Positions 43,100 through 50,149 of a stretch of 50,149 nucleotides of DNA are shown in pieces. The first letter of the stretch is position 1, and each line of letters opens with the position of its first letter. The translations under genes and the position numbers were made by a program. The notes under the pieces were generated by a model. That model made no database searches. It was not told where the DNA came from and saw only the letters and a program-made list of their open reading frames with translations. This DNA is from Sporosarcina sp. NCCP-2222 (GTDB lineage: Bacteria; Bacillota; Bacilli; Bacillales_A; Planococcaceae), in the NCBI RefSeq assembly GCF_023168145.1, contig NZ_BQYK01000005.1, positions 1 through 50,149 of the forward strand, written 5' to 3'.

Positions 43100-43245
43100 G
43101 GTTGAGGGGATTATTCGAGAGGTTCGGGAGAGGATACGAGGGGTTGACGGAGTTATTCGAGCGGTTCAAGGAGAATACGAGGGGTTACCCGAGTTATTCG
43201 AGCGGTCCGGGGAGGATACGAGGGGTTGCCCGAGTTATTCGAGCG
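43100..43245. repeat. tandem repeat array B, 41-bp unit
   Basis: Three full units (43100-43140, 43141-43181, 43182-43222) of exactly 41 bp are followed by a 23-bp partial unit. Each holds GTTATTCGAGCGGT and, about 21 bp later, GATACGAGGGGTT. The alternation of TTCGAG and TACGAG at 20-21 bp repeats the design of array A at 32.7 kb, although the flanking bases differ. The plus strand is strongly G-rich. The period shifts the reading frame, so it is not coding. Confidence 0.9.
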
Positions 43246-43252
43246 AGTGTTT

Positions 43253-43273
43253 ACCACCGACTCTCAGGCACTT
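43253..43273. repeat. array C, first 21-bp unit, cut off by the IS element
   Basis: ACCACCGACTCTCAGGCACT plus T is one full unit of the 21-bp array that resumes at 44665 beyond the IS element. Confidence 0.9.
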
Positions 43274-43368
43274 ATGGACTTCTGTCAAGTTCGTAGACAC
43301 GTTTTCGTGAGCGGTTCACTTTCAAATGCCTACCGCGCTTCGCTTGGTGTACTTTCGTGAAAGAGCAG

Positions 43369-44247
43369 TTAAAGTGACAACTGCTCTTCCACGAAAGTTG
43401 CGAGTGGTTCTTGCCCATTTTTCTTCCGTGACTCTTCGTACAACCTCTCAAATTCATTTGGTGTTTGGTATGCCAATGTCGAATGGCTTCGCTGTTCATT
43501 GTAAAAGGAGATAATATACTCTAGCACCACTTTTCCCGCTTCTTTCTTCGTTTTGAAACCCCGGCGATAGATTAGTTCTTTCTTAATGGTCGCGTGAAAA
43601 GATTCAATACATGCGTTGTCATAACAGTCACCCTTGCGGCTCATGCTGATTTTGCACTGCTTCTCCGTGAGGAGGGCAATATAGTCATGGGATGCATACT
43701 GTGACCCTTGGTCGGAGTGATGGATCAATCCCTTTTCTGGCGAGCGAAACTGAAAGGCCCGTTCTAATGCCAAGAGCGGCAGCTCCTTGCTTAAGGTGGT
43801 AGCCAGATTAAAGCCAATGATTTTTCGGGAGAATAGGTCCATGACGGTCGCCAAGTACAGCCAACCCTCGCTTGTCCAAATGTAGGTGATATCCACGACC
43901 CACACTCGGTTGGGTGCTTCCGCATGAAACTCCCGGTTTAACAGATTGGGATAGATGGGATGTTCGTGATTGGATTGGGTCGTCACGGTATATTTGAACG
44001 GAACCGTCGCAGATAGTCCAAGCTCGTGCATGTAGTTCGCGACAGTCTTCTCGGATAAAACCATGCCTACTTTCTCCAGTTCTCTCTTGATTCGTGGACT
44101 GCCATACACTTCTCTTTTCGCATGGAAGATCCGTTTGATTTGGGCTTGTGCCTTCTCCTTTTTGAGTTGCGTGTCGCTTTTCTGTCTGCCAAGCCATTTG
44201 TAGTAACCGCTTTTTGACACACCGAGCACTTTGCACATCTTATTCAC
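43369..44247 (-). CDS. IS3-family transposase OrfB (DDE domain)
   Basis: A 292-residue frame with an HTH_21-like start ([18 protein letters not shown]) and an rve integrase core. The DDE residues are in WVVDITYIW (Asp), HHSDQGSQY (Asp) and [17 protein letters not shown] (Glu), all intact. The frame is open for 17 further codons upstream of its GTG, reaching the end of orfA, which fits production as an OrfAB fusion through a -1 frameshift at about 44295-44302. Confidence 0.93.
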   Translation of the reverse strand: MNKMCKVLGVSKSGYYKWLGRQKSDTQLKKEKAQAQIKRIFHAKREVYGSPRIKRELEKVGMVLSEKTVANYMHELGLSATVPFKYTVTTQSNHEHPIYPNLLNREFHAEAPNRVWVVDITYIWTSEGWLYLATVMDLFSRKIIGFNLATTLSKELPLLALERAFQFRSPEKGLIHHSDQGSQYASHDYIALLTEKQCKISMSRKGDCYDNACIESFHATIKKELIYRRGFKTKKEAGKVVLEYIISFYNEQRSHSTLAYQTPNEFERLYEESRKKNGQEPLATFVEEQLSL

Positions 44248-44285
44248 GCGGTATTCTTCCGAATGCTTCTCGATAAACGCATAGA

Positions 44286-44579
44286 TTACTTCGGGTTTTT
44301 GGAGAAGATGTGCATGGCCTTTTTTAAGATTTCATTTTCCTCCTGCAGTTCCCGAATTTCTTTCTCCAACGCTCGTTGCCGTTTCATCTGCTCAGTCGGT
44401 GTGAGGTATTCCTGGCCGTTCTGTTCTGCCTGCTGCTTCTTCCGGTAGTCGCTTACCCATCTTCTCAAGGTGCTAACACCGACTCCCATTTCCCGAGAAA
44501 CCTCTGTCTGTTTCTTTCCTTCTTCTACTACAAGTTTAATTAAATGCTCCTTCAACGCATCGTCAATTCGTTTACTCAT
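44286..44579 (-). CDS. IS3-family transposase OrfA
   Basis: A 97-residue protein with a helix-turn-helix ([20 protein letters not shown], then [11 protein letters not shown]) followed by a leucine-zipper-like coil ([19 protein letters not shown]), the standard OrfA layout. GGAG lies ten bases before the ATG. It ends in SKNPK just past the putative slippery sequence. Confidence 0.92.
   Translation of the reverse strand: MSKRIDDALKEHLIKLVVEEGKKQTEVSREMGVGVSTLRRWVSDYRKKQQAEQNGQEYLTPTEQMKRQRALEKEIRELQEENEILKKAMHIFSKNPK
44295..44302 (-). promoter_or_regulatory. putative -1 programmed frameshift site of the IS element
   Basis: The orfA codons TCC AAA AAC CCG contain CAAAAAC. A one-base backward slip there continues as CCC GAA GTA ATC TAT, which is open into orfB. 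Typical IS3 sites are A AAA AAC; here the first base is C, so slippage may be weaker. Confidence 0.55.
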
Positions 44580-44661
44580 TTGGGCACAACTCCGTCCGTT
44601 TTATTCGTGTCTCAATCGAAACACACTCACAAAACCGTGTCCACTTTTTATACTACCTTCA

Positions 44662-44872
44662 CTTACCACCGCCGCTCGGGCGTTTACCACCGACTCTCGA
44701 GCACTTACCACCGACTCTCAGGTACTTACCGCCGACTCTCAAGCATTTATCACCGACTCTCAGGCATTTACCACCGACTCGGGAGTTTACCACCGACTCT
44801 CGAACTTTTACCACCGACTCTCAAGCACTTACCACCGACTCTCAAGCATTTACCACCGCCCCGGCTTTCCCC
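44662..44872. repeat. tandem repeat array C, 21-bp unit, about ten copies
   Basis: Unit starts (ACCACC or ACCGCC) lie at 44665, 44686, 44707, 44728, 44749, 44770, 44789, 44810, 44831 and 44852; nine spacings, all 21 bp except one of 19. The consensus is ACCACCGACTCTCRAGCAYT plus T. Read from another point, the core is TCRAGCACTTACC, matching TCGAGCACT of array A. The first four bases are the IS target duplication. No ribosome site or gene start goes with the frames that run through it. Confidence 0.92.
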
Positions 44873-45111
44873 ACCAAAGATCAGGTGTACTTACGAGCAC
44901 TCACCCGACGTACCCATGCCACTCATCCAACTACTTTCAAGAACTTACCCGCTAGAATCAATCAACTCCCCATTCAATCACAAGCTTTCAACACGCGGTT
45001 TGCAGAAAACTATTGCATTCGCCTGTAAAAACTTTTAGTGTGTTAATGTATTAGTAATTCCCCATACTACATTTGCATAGTTCGACCTACTACATAGAAG
45101 GAGTGGTACGA
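44873..45111. other. intergenic region between array C and guaD
   Basis: This stretch contains one further array-like core, ACTTACGAGCACTCAC (44889-44904), outside the regular 21-bp phase. The rest must hold the guaD promoter, which I cannot place with confidence. Confidence 0.45.
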
Positions 45112-46479
45112 TTGGGTTCCTATAGACGAGTGTTCCATGGCACGGCCTTTACGAGCAAGTCGCCGAAGGAAGTGGCGGTTTGGAAGGATTGTTTGTTTTG
45201 TATTGATGAAAACGGGTTGATTGCCAACATTGTTCAACCGAGCGATTCGGAGTATGCGGAGCTGCTGGAAACGTATGAGCAGACGGATGCATTCCAACGG
45301 CTTGAAGAAGGGACCTATTTACTGCCTGGATTCGTGGATTTGCATGTGCATGCACCTCAGTGGATCCAAGCAGGAACGGCACTTGATATTCCGTTGAGTG
45401 ATTGGCTTCAGACGTACACCTTCCCGTCCGAGGCGAAGTTTGAAGATGTGGAATTTGCCAGAATGGTGTATGCGGATGTAGTCGATACATTATTGGCGAA
45501 TGGTACGACAACCGCCCTCTATTTCGCAACAATTCATAAAGAAGCGAGTCTCGCGCTTGCTGAAATTTGTGTACAAAAAGGACAGCGCGGCCTTGTCGGC
45601 AAAGTTGTCGCAGATAATATCGAACAAACGCCTGACTTCTATCGCGATGAGGATACTGGAACAGCACTTCAGGAAACTGAGGAATTCATTGTGGCAGTCC
45701 AAGAACTCGCGAAAAATGCAAAGCAAGGGGTCTATCCCGTTGTGACACCCCGGTTCATCCCGAGCTGCACAGATGAAGCGCTACAAGGACTTGGCAAATT
45801 GGCTGAGAAATATGACACGCATATTCAATCTCATTGCAGTGAAAGTGACTGGGCGCATGGGTATGTACAGGGTCGGTTTGGCATGAATGATGCCAAAGCA
45901 TTGCATGGTTTCGGACTGCTCCGAGAGAAATCGGTCATGGCGCACTCCAATTTCCTAACGGATGAGGATGCCCGCTTGTTCGCGAAAAACGGCAGTGCCA
46001 TCGCACATTGCCCGGTGTCTAATGCTTATTTTGCCAACAGCGTCTTGCCGCTTGCCCGCTTCATGGAAATGGGCGTGGAAATCGGATTGGGCTCTGATAT
46101 TTCAGGAGGCTTTTCTCCTAGCTTGTATGACAATGCACGCCAGGCTGTTATGTCGTCCAGAATGCTGGAAGATGGTGTGGATACGGGGCTGCCAGCGGAA
46201 AAACGCGGTGTACCAAATTCCCGTATTACGCTGAACGAAGCATTTTACTTGGCGACTGCTGGCGGTGGAGAAAGCCTCAGCCTGCCGGTTGGCCGCTTGG
46301 AAGAAGGCTACGCATGGGATGTGCAGCTAGTTGATACGAAAAAAGAATCAGCCCGGCTGCCGCTTTATGATCCGGAGGAAAGCAATTTGGATATTTTCCA
46401 GAAGATCATCTATTTGGCAAGACCAGAAAACATCCGCGAAGTGTGGGTTCAAGGCGAAAAGGTTCACAGCCGAAATTGA
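45112..46479 (+). CDS. guaD: guanine deaminase
   Basis: A 455-residue amidohydrolase that turns guanine into xanthine and ammonia. Metal and catalytic motifs are FVDLHVHAPQW (the PG-F-[IV]-D-x-H-x-H signature with the guanine deaminase H-A-P-Q), SHCSESDWAH, MAHSNFL and LGSDISGGFSPSL. This is the TIM-barrel (not the small cytidine-deaminase-like) form of the enzyme. The start is TTG at 45112 behind AAGGAGTGG; the longer frame to 45073 has no site. It links functionally with pbuG, guaA and pbuE elsewhere in the window. Confidence 0.9.
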   Translation: MGSYRRVFHGTAFTSKSPKEVAVWKDCLFCIDENGLIANIVQPSDSEYAELLETYEQTDAFQRLEEGTYLLPGFVDLHVHAPQWIQAGTALDIPLSDWLQTYTFPSEAKFEDVEFARMVYADVVDTLLANGTTTALYFATIHKEASLALAEICVQKGQRGLVGKVVADNIEQTPDFYRDEDTGTALQETEEFIVAVQELAKNAKQGVYPVVTPRFIPSCTDEALQGLGKLAEKYDTHIQSHCSESDWAHGYVQGRFGMNDAKALHGFGLLREKSVMAHSNFLTDEDARLFAKNGSAIAHCPVSNAYFANSVLPLARFMEMGVEIGLGSDISGGFSPSLYDNARQAVMSSRMLEDGVDTGLPAEKRGVPNSRITLNEAFYLATAGGGESLSLPVGRLEEGYAWDVQLVDTKKESARLPLYDPEESNLDIFQKIIYLARPENIREVWVQGEKVHSRN

Positions 46480-46485
46480 CATAGC

Positions 46486-46517
46486 AAAAGCGAGGAAATT
46501 ATCTTCCTCGCTTTTTT
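46486..46517. terminator. terminator of guaD (bidirectional)
   Basis: AAAAGCGAGGAA / TTCCTCGCTTTT (12 bp, 6-base loop) is followed by a run of T. It lies between the convergent guaD and serine hydrolase genes. Confidence 0.93.
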
Positions 46518-46536
46518 ATTTGTGCTGTATTCCGCA

Positions 46537-47937
46537 TTACTGTCTCAAAATATGTCTTCCGCCGTAAACGATCCGTTCTATTTCTCCGCTATTATTCTCA
46601 ATGAATTGAAGGATATCCGATTGATCCTCCAACCCCATGAATACATTTTTCCCAATGCATCGAAGAGGACGAAAGAATCCATTGGACTCCACGCCAAATT
46701 GGCCGTCCCGAATAGCTATTTCCACATTCATTCCTTCACCGGAAATATAAAACCCTTCAAATTTACGAAGTTCTTCCTCGAAAACTTGCATGGTGTCATA
46801 CGTGAACGGGGACGCATCATAGGAACGCCCTTCCACTTTATTCAATCCATCCATCAATAAGTCGCCCGCTTCCACATCCGCCACATTCGTCAAAATGACG
46901 CCGGACAACTTCTTATCCGGTATCGCCGCCATATAAGAGGAGACTCCTTTTAATCCGCCTCCATGGCTGATAAGCTTCGAGCCAAAATAGTCCGGAATGA
47001 TGCGCAGGCCATACCCGTAGCATTTGCCTGGTTCATATTCCACGTGTGGCGTCATCATCTGCTCGATGCTTTCCTTGGATAAAATGCGAACGCCATCGAC
47101 GATTCCTTCGTTCATATACATCTCGAGATACCGGAGAATATCATGCACTGTTGATTTCAAATAACCGACCGCACGCATTGAAGGCGCGTCCCACCAAAGT
47201 GGCGCTTCATATACATGGGATCCATCCTTCGCTTTCATGTATAGCGTCGTCACGTCATCTAGTTCGTCCAAACATTTCATATCAAAGAAACTGCGGGTCA
47301 TGCCTACAGGAATCAACACATTTTCTTCAATAAAAGATTCATACGACTGGCCGCTCGCACGGGCAATAATGACACCGAGTAAACCATAGGAATCATTCGA
47401 ATAGCTATAGTACTCTCCAGGCGCGCCAAGCCATTTGAAATCATCATTCGCCATGAATGCAAGCATTTCATCGTACGTTTCGATATGCGGTCCAGGGTTA
47501 TTCAACAAATCCAGTCCGTAATCTTTCGCGGATGGGTCTGCCTCAATGCTATTTTTCCGGGCATACACATGCGTCGCGAGCGGCGGATAGCCTGCTGTAT
47601 GTGTCATAAGATGATGGATCGTAATTTGTTCCGCCTGTTCACTGGAGCCTTTCAGTTCCGACAAATACGTGACAATCAAATCATGGACGGATAGTTTGCC
47701 TTCTTCCTGAAGCTTCATAATGCCAGCACATGTGAACGACTTTGTCATCGACGCGATGCCGAATACCGTGTCAGCTGTCACGGGCAACTGCTCCTCTACA
47801 TTCCGGAACCCAAACCCGTTTTCATAAATAGATTCACCGTCCCGTTTGATGCCGAGCATCGCTCCAGGAACCAATCCCTTTTCAACCCACTCCGCGGCAT
47901 GCTGATCCATTGATGTTTCTGTAATTGTACCTTTCAT
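46537..47937 (-). CDS. beta-lactamase-family serine hydrolase (class C-like)
   Basis: A 466-residue protein of the beta-lactamase/D-alanyl carboxypeptidase family (PF00144). The nucleophile motif is S-M-T-K (in GIASMTKSF), the Tyr motif is YSN (in YSYSNDSYGLLG), and HGG is seen in ISHGGGLKG. It has no signal peptide, so it is probably an intracellular esterase or peptidase, not a secreted beta-lactamase. The start at 47937 is seven bases after GGGGGA. It follows a second serine hydrolase gene by 14 bp on the same strand. Confidence 0.83.
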   Translation of the reverse strand: MKGTITETSMDQHAAEWVEKGLVPGAMLGIKRDGESIYENGFGFRNVEEQLPVTADTVFGIASMTKSFTCAGIMKLQEEGKLSVHDLIVTYLSELKGSSEQAEQITIHHLMTHTAGYPPLATHVYARKNSIEADPSAKDYGLDLLNNPGPHIETYDEMLAFMANDDFKWLGAPGEYYSYSNDSYGLLGVIIARASGQSYESFIEENVLIPVGMTRSFFDMKCLDELDDVTTLYMKAKDGSHVYEAPLWWDAPSMRAVGYLKSTVHDILRYLEMYMNEGIVDGVRILSKESIEQMMTPHVEYEPGKCYGYGLRIIPDYFGSKLISHGGGLKGVSSYMAAIPDKKLSGVILTNVADVEAGDLLMDGLNKVEGRSYDASPFTYDTMQVFEEELRKFEGFYISGEGMNVEIAIRDGQFGVESNGFFRPLRCIGKNVFMGLEDQSDILQFIENNSGEIERIVYGGRHILRQ

Positions 47938-47951
47938 ATCCATTCCCCCAA

Positions 47952-48755
47952 TTATGTTGTCATGTATGAATAAATGCTCTTGCCGATTTGCGCTATCGTT
48001 TCCTGCGCCTGCCGTTCAGCGACACCCTCTACAAGGATCGTAATAGCCACGGCACGCTTTCCAGCGTAGAGGATAGCCGTTTCATGTGTTATCCCTTCCA
48101 CATTCCCGGTCTTGCTTGCTGCTTCCCAATCGTTTATAGATCCGACCACAGTTTCCTGAAGAGCTGGCAATAAAGACGTAAAACCATTCGACAGCTGCTG
48201 TTGCTTCATGATATGTATCATTTGCTGGCTCGCATGCAATGAGACACATTCGCCTTTTGCCATTAGGCGGAGGACGGCTGTCACATCTAGCGCGGTTACA
48301 CAATTGGTCGCTTTTCGATCAACAGCTACAATCATTAATTTATGATGGATTTCGCTCTGCGTCATGCCAATCTCCCGCATGACCGATTGAATCCGTTCCA
48401 TACCCACCAAATCAATCAGCATATTCGTCGCCGTATTATCACTTTGAATTATCATTAAAGTGACCAGATCATGAACAGGCAGTTTGATGCCCGGAGACAT
48501 ATGCTGCAAAACACCGCAGCCGCCGACTTGATCTTCCGCTTCTAAGGTAAGCTGATCCCTGAGGCGCAGATCACCTTTCTCAGCTAACTTGAACGCAGCC
48601 ACCATAATTGGAACCTTAATTAGGCTCGCAGCATAGTACTGCCGGTCGCCCTGTAAGATGAATGTTGAGCCATTATTTATCTCTTCTGCGGCTACAGCCC
48701 AGTTTCCTTCAGCCTCCCCAATGCAGATTTCAATCGCTTTTTGCAACCCTCCCAT
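47952..48755 (-). CDS. class A beta-lactamase-like serine hydrolase
   Basis: A 267-residue protein with the class A fold motifs: S-L-I-K (in YYAASLIKVPIM), S-D-N (in IQSDNTATNML) and K-T-G (in SKTGNVEGI). The omega-loop ExxLN that supplies the deacylating Glu of true class A enzymes is absent; the corresponding region reads HHKLMIVAVDRKATN. There is no signal peptide either. It is therefore more likely a peptidase or amidase-like relative (PF13354) than a resistance enzyme. The start is the ATG at 48755, preceded by GGGAGGG. Confidence 0.78.
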   Translation of the reverse strand: MGGLQKAIEICIGEAEGNWAVAAEEINNGSTFILQGDRQYYAASLIKVPIMVAAFKLAEKGDLRLRDQLTLEAEDQVGGCGVLQHMSPGIKLPVHDLVTLMIIQSDNTATNMLIDLVGMERIQSVMREIGMTQSEIHHKLMIVAVDRKATNCVTALDVTAVLRLMAKGECVSLHASQQMIHIMKQQQLSNGFTSLLPALQETVVGSINDWEAASKTGNVEGITHETAILYAGKRAVAITILVEGVAERQAQETIAQIGKSIYSYMTT

Positions 48756-48774
48756 AGCCCTCCCCCTCACTCAT

Positions 48775-49215
48775 TTAATGGACTAAAGAAGCCCGCAATG
48801 AAGATATTCCATTTTCCAAATATCCCTTCAAACAGGTAAGCATATACACCCAACCTTCTTTTTGACCGAGCATTTTAGCGATGAGATGTGGATCTTCCTC
48901 AGAAAGCCACGCCTCTTCCACTGTCACTAAAGTTGTTTGGTCACCCAGGTCTTCTAAGCTGATTGTTACCGTCGTCTCCTGGCCTTCCTCTCCCCAAACG
49001 AACCGGATTTTTTGCGGTTCCTCCACTTCCTTGACATGCACTGTGCCTTCCGCATTGTACTCCTCATATCGCCAAATGATCGTCTTTCCCGGCTCCATTC
49101 GAAGTGACCCCGATGAAAACCAATAATGAGACATTTGTTCAGGGTCCACAATCGCTTCAAATACATCTGCAGCCCGTTTTTGCATCTTCATCTTCGTAAC
49201 AATTCTCGTATCCAT
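48775..49215 (-). CDS. SRPBCC/AHSA1-like domain protein
   Basis: A 146-residue protein of the START-like/AHSA1 fold: KRAADVFEAIVDPEQMSHYW near the start, PGKTIIWRYEEY, RIRFVW-type strands and a C-terminal helix (GWVYMLTCLKGYLENG). Members bind hydrophobic ligands; role unknown. The ATG at 49215 is seven bases after AAAGGAGA. It belongs to a run of minus-strand genes with short gaps (19-20 bp). Confidence 0.82.
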   Translation of the reverse strand: MDTRIVTKMKMQKRAADVFEAIVDPEQMSHYWFSSGSLRMEPGKTIIWRYEEYNAEGTVHVKEVEEPQKIRFVWGEEGQETTVTISLEDLGDQTTLVTVEEAWLSEEDPHLIAKMLGQKEGWVYMLTCLKGYLENGISSLRASLVH

Positions 49216-49227
49216 TTCCATTCTCCT

Positions 49228-49908
49228 TTAGTCGTTACCAATATGCTTAAGCGCTTCACGGCGGCTTAATGGTTTCAACTTGTTTTCACTAACAAATGTC
49301 CTAACTGCAACGGCATCTGTTTTCGCATACTCCCGCAGCACCCAACCGATTGCTTTCTGTATGAAAAACTCACCCGAATCGGCATGCTGGCTGATGATCC
49401 TAAACAATAAATCCACATCCGTGTCATCTTTAAATTTCAATTGATGCAAAATGGCAGCACGGTTAACCCACATATTATCTGCATCCGACCATTCCAACAT
49501 GATTCGTTCTCCGAGCGCTCGGTCCAGCTTGACGATGTTGCCGACAAAAGCCGGCGCAATGGCATCGACACTATCCCACCACGATTTCGTTTCAATAAAC
49601 TCACGCAAAGTCGAATAATCTTCAACCGTCAAATGCTTCCGCATCTTTTCAATTAAGCCGATTGCAGCATATTGATACTCCCGTTCCGGCATGTTATATA
49701 ACTTCCATGCTTCAACGAACAGATCTTTCGGCTCAGGCAGCTCATATTCAGTAAACTGCTCCCGCATCAGCTCTTTCCGTAACGGGCTTTTTATTCCCAG
49801 GAACGGGAAGTGATTCTTCATATACGCTTCCATCGGTCCTGCAAGTTCTTCATTCCGGTGCGCTTCAAATTTTTCAATGAGTCCTTTATGATCCCATGGC
49901 TTTTTCAT
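49228..49908 (-). CDS. AlkD-like DNA alkylation repair protein
   Basis: A 226-residue all-helical HEAT-like repeat protein of the AlkD DNA glycosylase family, which excises alkylated bases such as 3- and 7-alkylpurines. Typical stretches are FLGIKSPLRKELMREQF, the catalytic-region WWDSVDAIAPAFVG with its conserved Trp-Trp-Asp, and FFIQKAIGWVLREYAKTD. Length matches the family. It is 12 bp from the AHSA1-like gene. Confidence 0.9.
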   Translation of the reverse strand: MKKPWDHKGLIEKFEAHRNEELAGPMEAYMKNHFPFLGIKSPLRKELMREQFTEYELPEPKDLFVEAWKLYNMPEREYQYAAIGLIEKMRKHLTVEDYSTLREFIETKSWWDSVDAIAPAFVGNIVKLDRALGERIMLEWSDADNMWVNRAAILHQLKFKDDTDVDLLFRIISQHADSGEFFIQKAIGWVLREYAKTDAVAVRTFVSENKLKPLSRREALKHIGND

Positions 49909-49918
49909 GTTTTTTCTC

Positions 49919-50149
49919 TCAATTCACCGAACCGTGTTCTCTCAACATTTTCTCCAAATAGGCAGCTGAATTACCTTTAGGAATACTGAGGCTGTTCCAT
50001 TCATCCCCTTTAATTTGCTTGCCAATAAACATGATCTGTCCCACATGAGCAGCGTAATGAGCCATTTGCCGCTCGATCGCATCGATAGCGGAATGAATCT
50101 GTCCTCGAATTCGAACCTTCGCCAGCAAATCTTCTTCTCTCAATTCGGC
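49919..50149 (-). CDS. DinB-like / DUF1572 protein, C-terminal part (partial)
   Basis: The frame stays open to the window edge, so only the last 76 residues are seen. IERQMAHYAAHVGQIMFIGK contains the H-x-x-x-H-x-G-Q-I pattern at the end of DinB/DUF1572 four-helix metal-binding proteins. Start and N-terminal half lie outside the window. It is 10 bp upstream of the AlkD-like gene and probably in the same operon. Confidence 0.75.
   Translation of the reverse strand, partial: AELREEDLLAKVRIRGQIHSAIDAIERQMAHYAAHVGQIMFIGKQIKGDEWNSLSIPKGNSAAYLEKMLREHGSVN

Larger units (their letters stand above)
43275..44661 (-). mobile_element. intact IS3-family insertion sequence (1387 bp)
   Basis: Two transposase frames (orfA, orfB) lie between ends that begin TGGACTTCTGTCAAGTTCG (left) and TGAAGGTAGTATAAAAAG (right, minus strand). 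Both run into an imperfect inner inverted repeat (GTAGACACGTTTTCGTGAG at 43293-43311; GTGGACACGGTTTTGTGAG read from 44644 to 44626). The 4-bp sequence CTTA flanks both sides (43271-43274, 44662-44665), and removing the element plus one copy restores the 21-bp array in phase. Both frames are undamaged, so the element may be active. Confidence 0.9.

Noticed and set aside
43100..44872. Tandem arrays as a CRISPR locus
   Set aside because: The units repeat end to end at 41 or 21 bp with no unique spacers, the repeats vary between copies, and no cas genes are present.
44544..45038. Open frames through array C (heptapeptide repeats such as YHRLSSI)
   Set aside because: The 21-bp period keeps several frames open at once and so gives long ORFs by itself. 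There is no ribosome site, the start lies inside the IS element, and the 19-bp unit shifts frame.

Overview
The window reads as the chromosome of a low-GC, endospore-forming Bacillota (order Bacillales). Planococcaceae, a Sporosarcina-like organism, is my best guess from protein style; this is inference, since only 65 bases of 16S rRNA are present. Sporulation-linked genes seen directly are an Asn-rich gamma-type SASP, two YjcZ-type small proteins and the checkpoint peptide Sda. A sigma-B-type stress gene, an SLH-anchored protein and S-box and purine riboswitches also fit Bacillales.

Layout. 1-300: 5' end of a leftward rRNA operon with leader and promoter. 667-4021: purine block on the minus strand, guaA then pbuG, each behind its own guanine-type riboswitch. 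4018-8362: MoxR / DUF58 / transglutaminase operon (minus). 8929-11235: pncB-nadE NAD salvage (minus). 11435-12915: FetAB-type ABC exporter. 13066-13724: paired SMR pumps (minus). 13828-16087: S-box riboswitch, metI and a cyclase-family gene. 16247-22387: five-gene oligopeptide ABC operon in the order appDFABC. 22637-25552: stress and spore genes, four very small minus-strand ORFs, a squalene/phytoene-synthase-like gene and a conserved small protein. 25731-32328: ABC-F ATPase, unknown protein, PbpC-like PBP, YcdB/SLH surface protein. 32737-32895: a 41-bp tandem array. 33094-41107: mntH, sda, LysR regulator, riboswitch-controlled pbuE, Bmr/NorA-type pump, two yjcZ genes, a Gly/Phe-rich protein and a dicarboxylate/glutamate symporter. 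41143-43062: TetR regulator and ABC-2 permease with twin operators. 43100-44872: a second compound tandem array split by an intact IS3-family element. 45112-50149: guanine deaminase, two serine hydrolases, an AHSA1-like protein, an AlkD-like protein and a partial DinB-like gene.

How it works together. Purine handling is a recurring theme: GMP synthase (guaA), guanine/hypoxanthine uptake (pbuG), purine efflux (pbuE) and guanine deaminase (guaD) all occur here, three of them behind purine riboswitches that carry the guanine-specifying C at position 74. The GMP synthase is unusual: its glutamine amidotransferase domain has Ser where the catalytic Cys belongs, so it probably uses free ammonia.

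The least explained structure is a family of tandem intergenic repeats built on a CGAGCACT-like core spaced about 20.5 bp (41-bp units) or 21 bp. It occurs at 32.7 kb and 43.1-44.9 kb, with solitary copies elsewhere. The second array carries an IS element with a clean 4-bp target duplication, and removing the element restores the 21-bp phase exactly.
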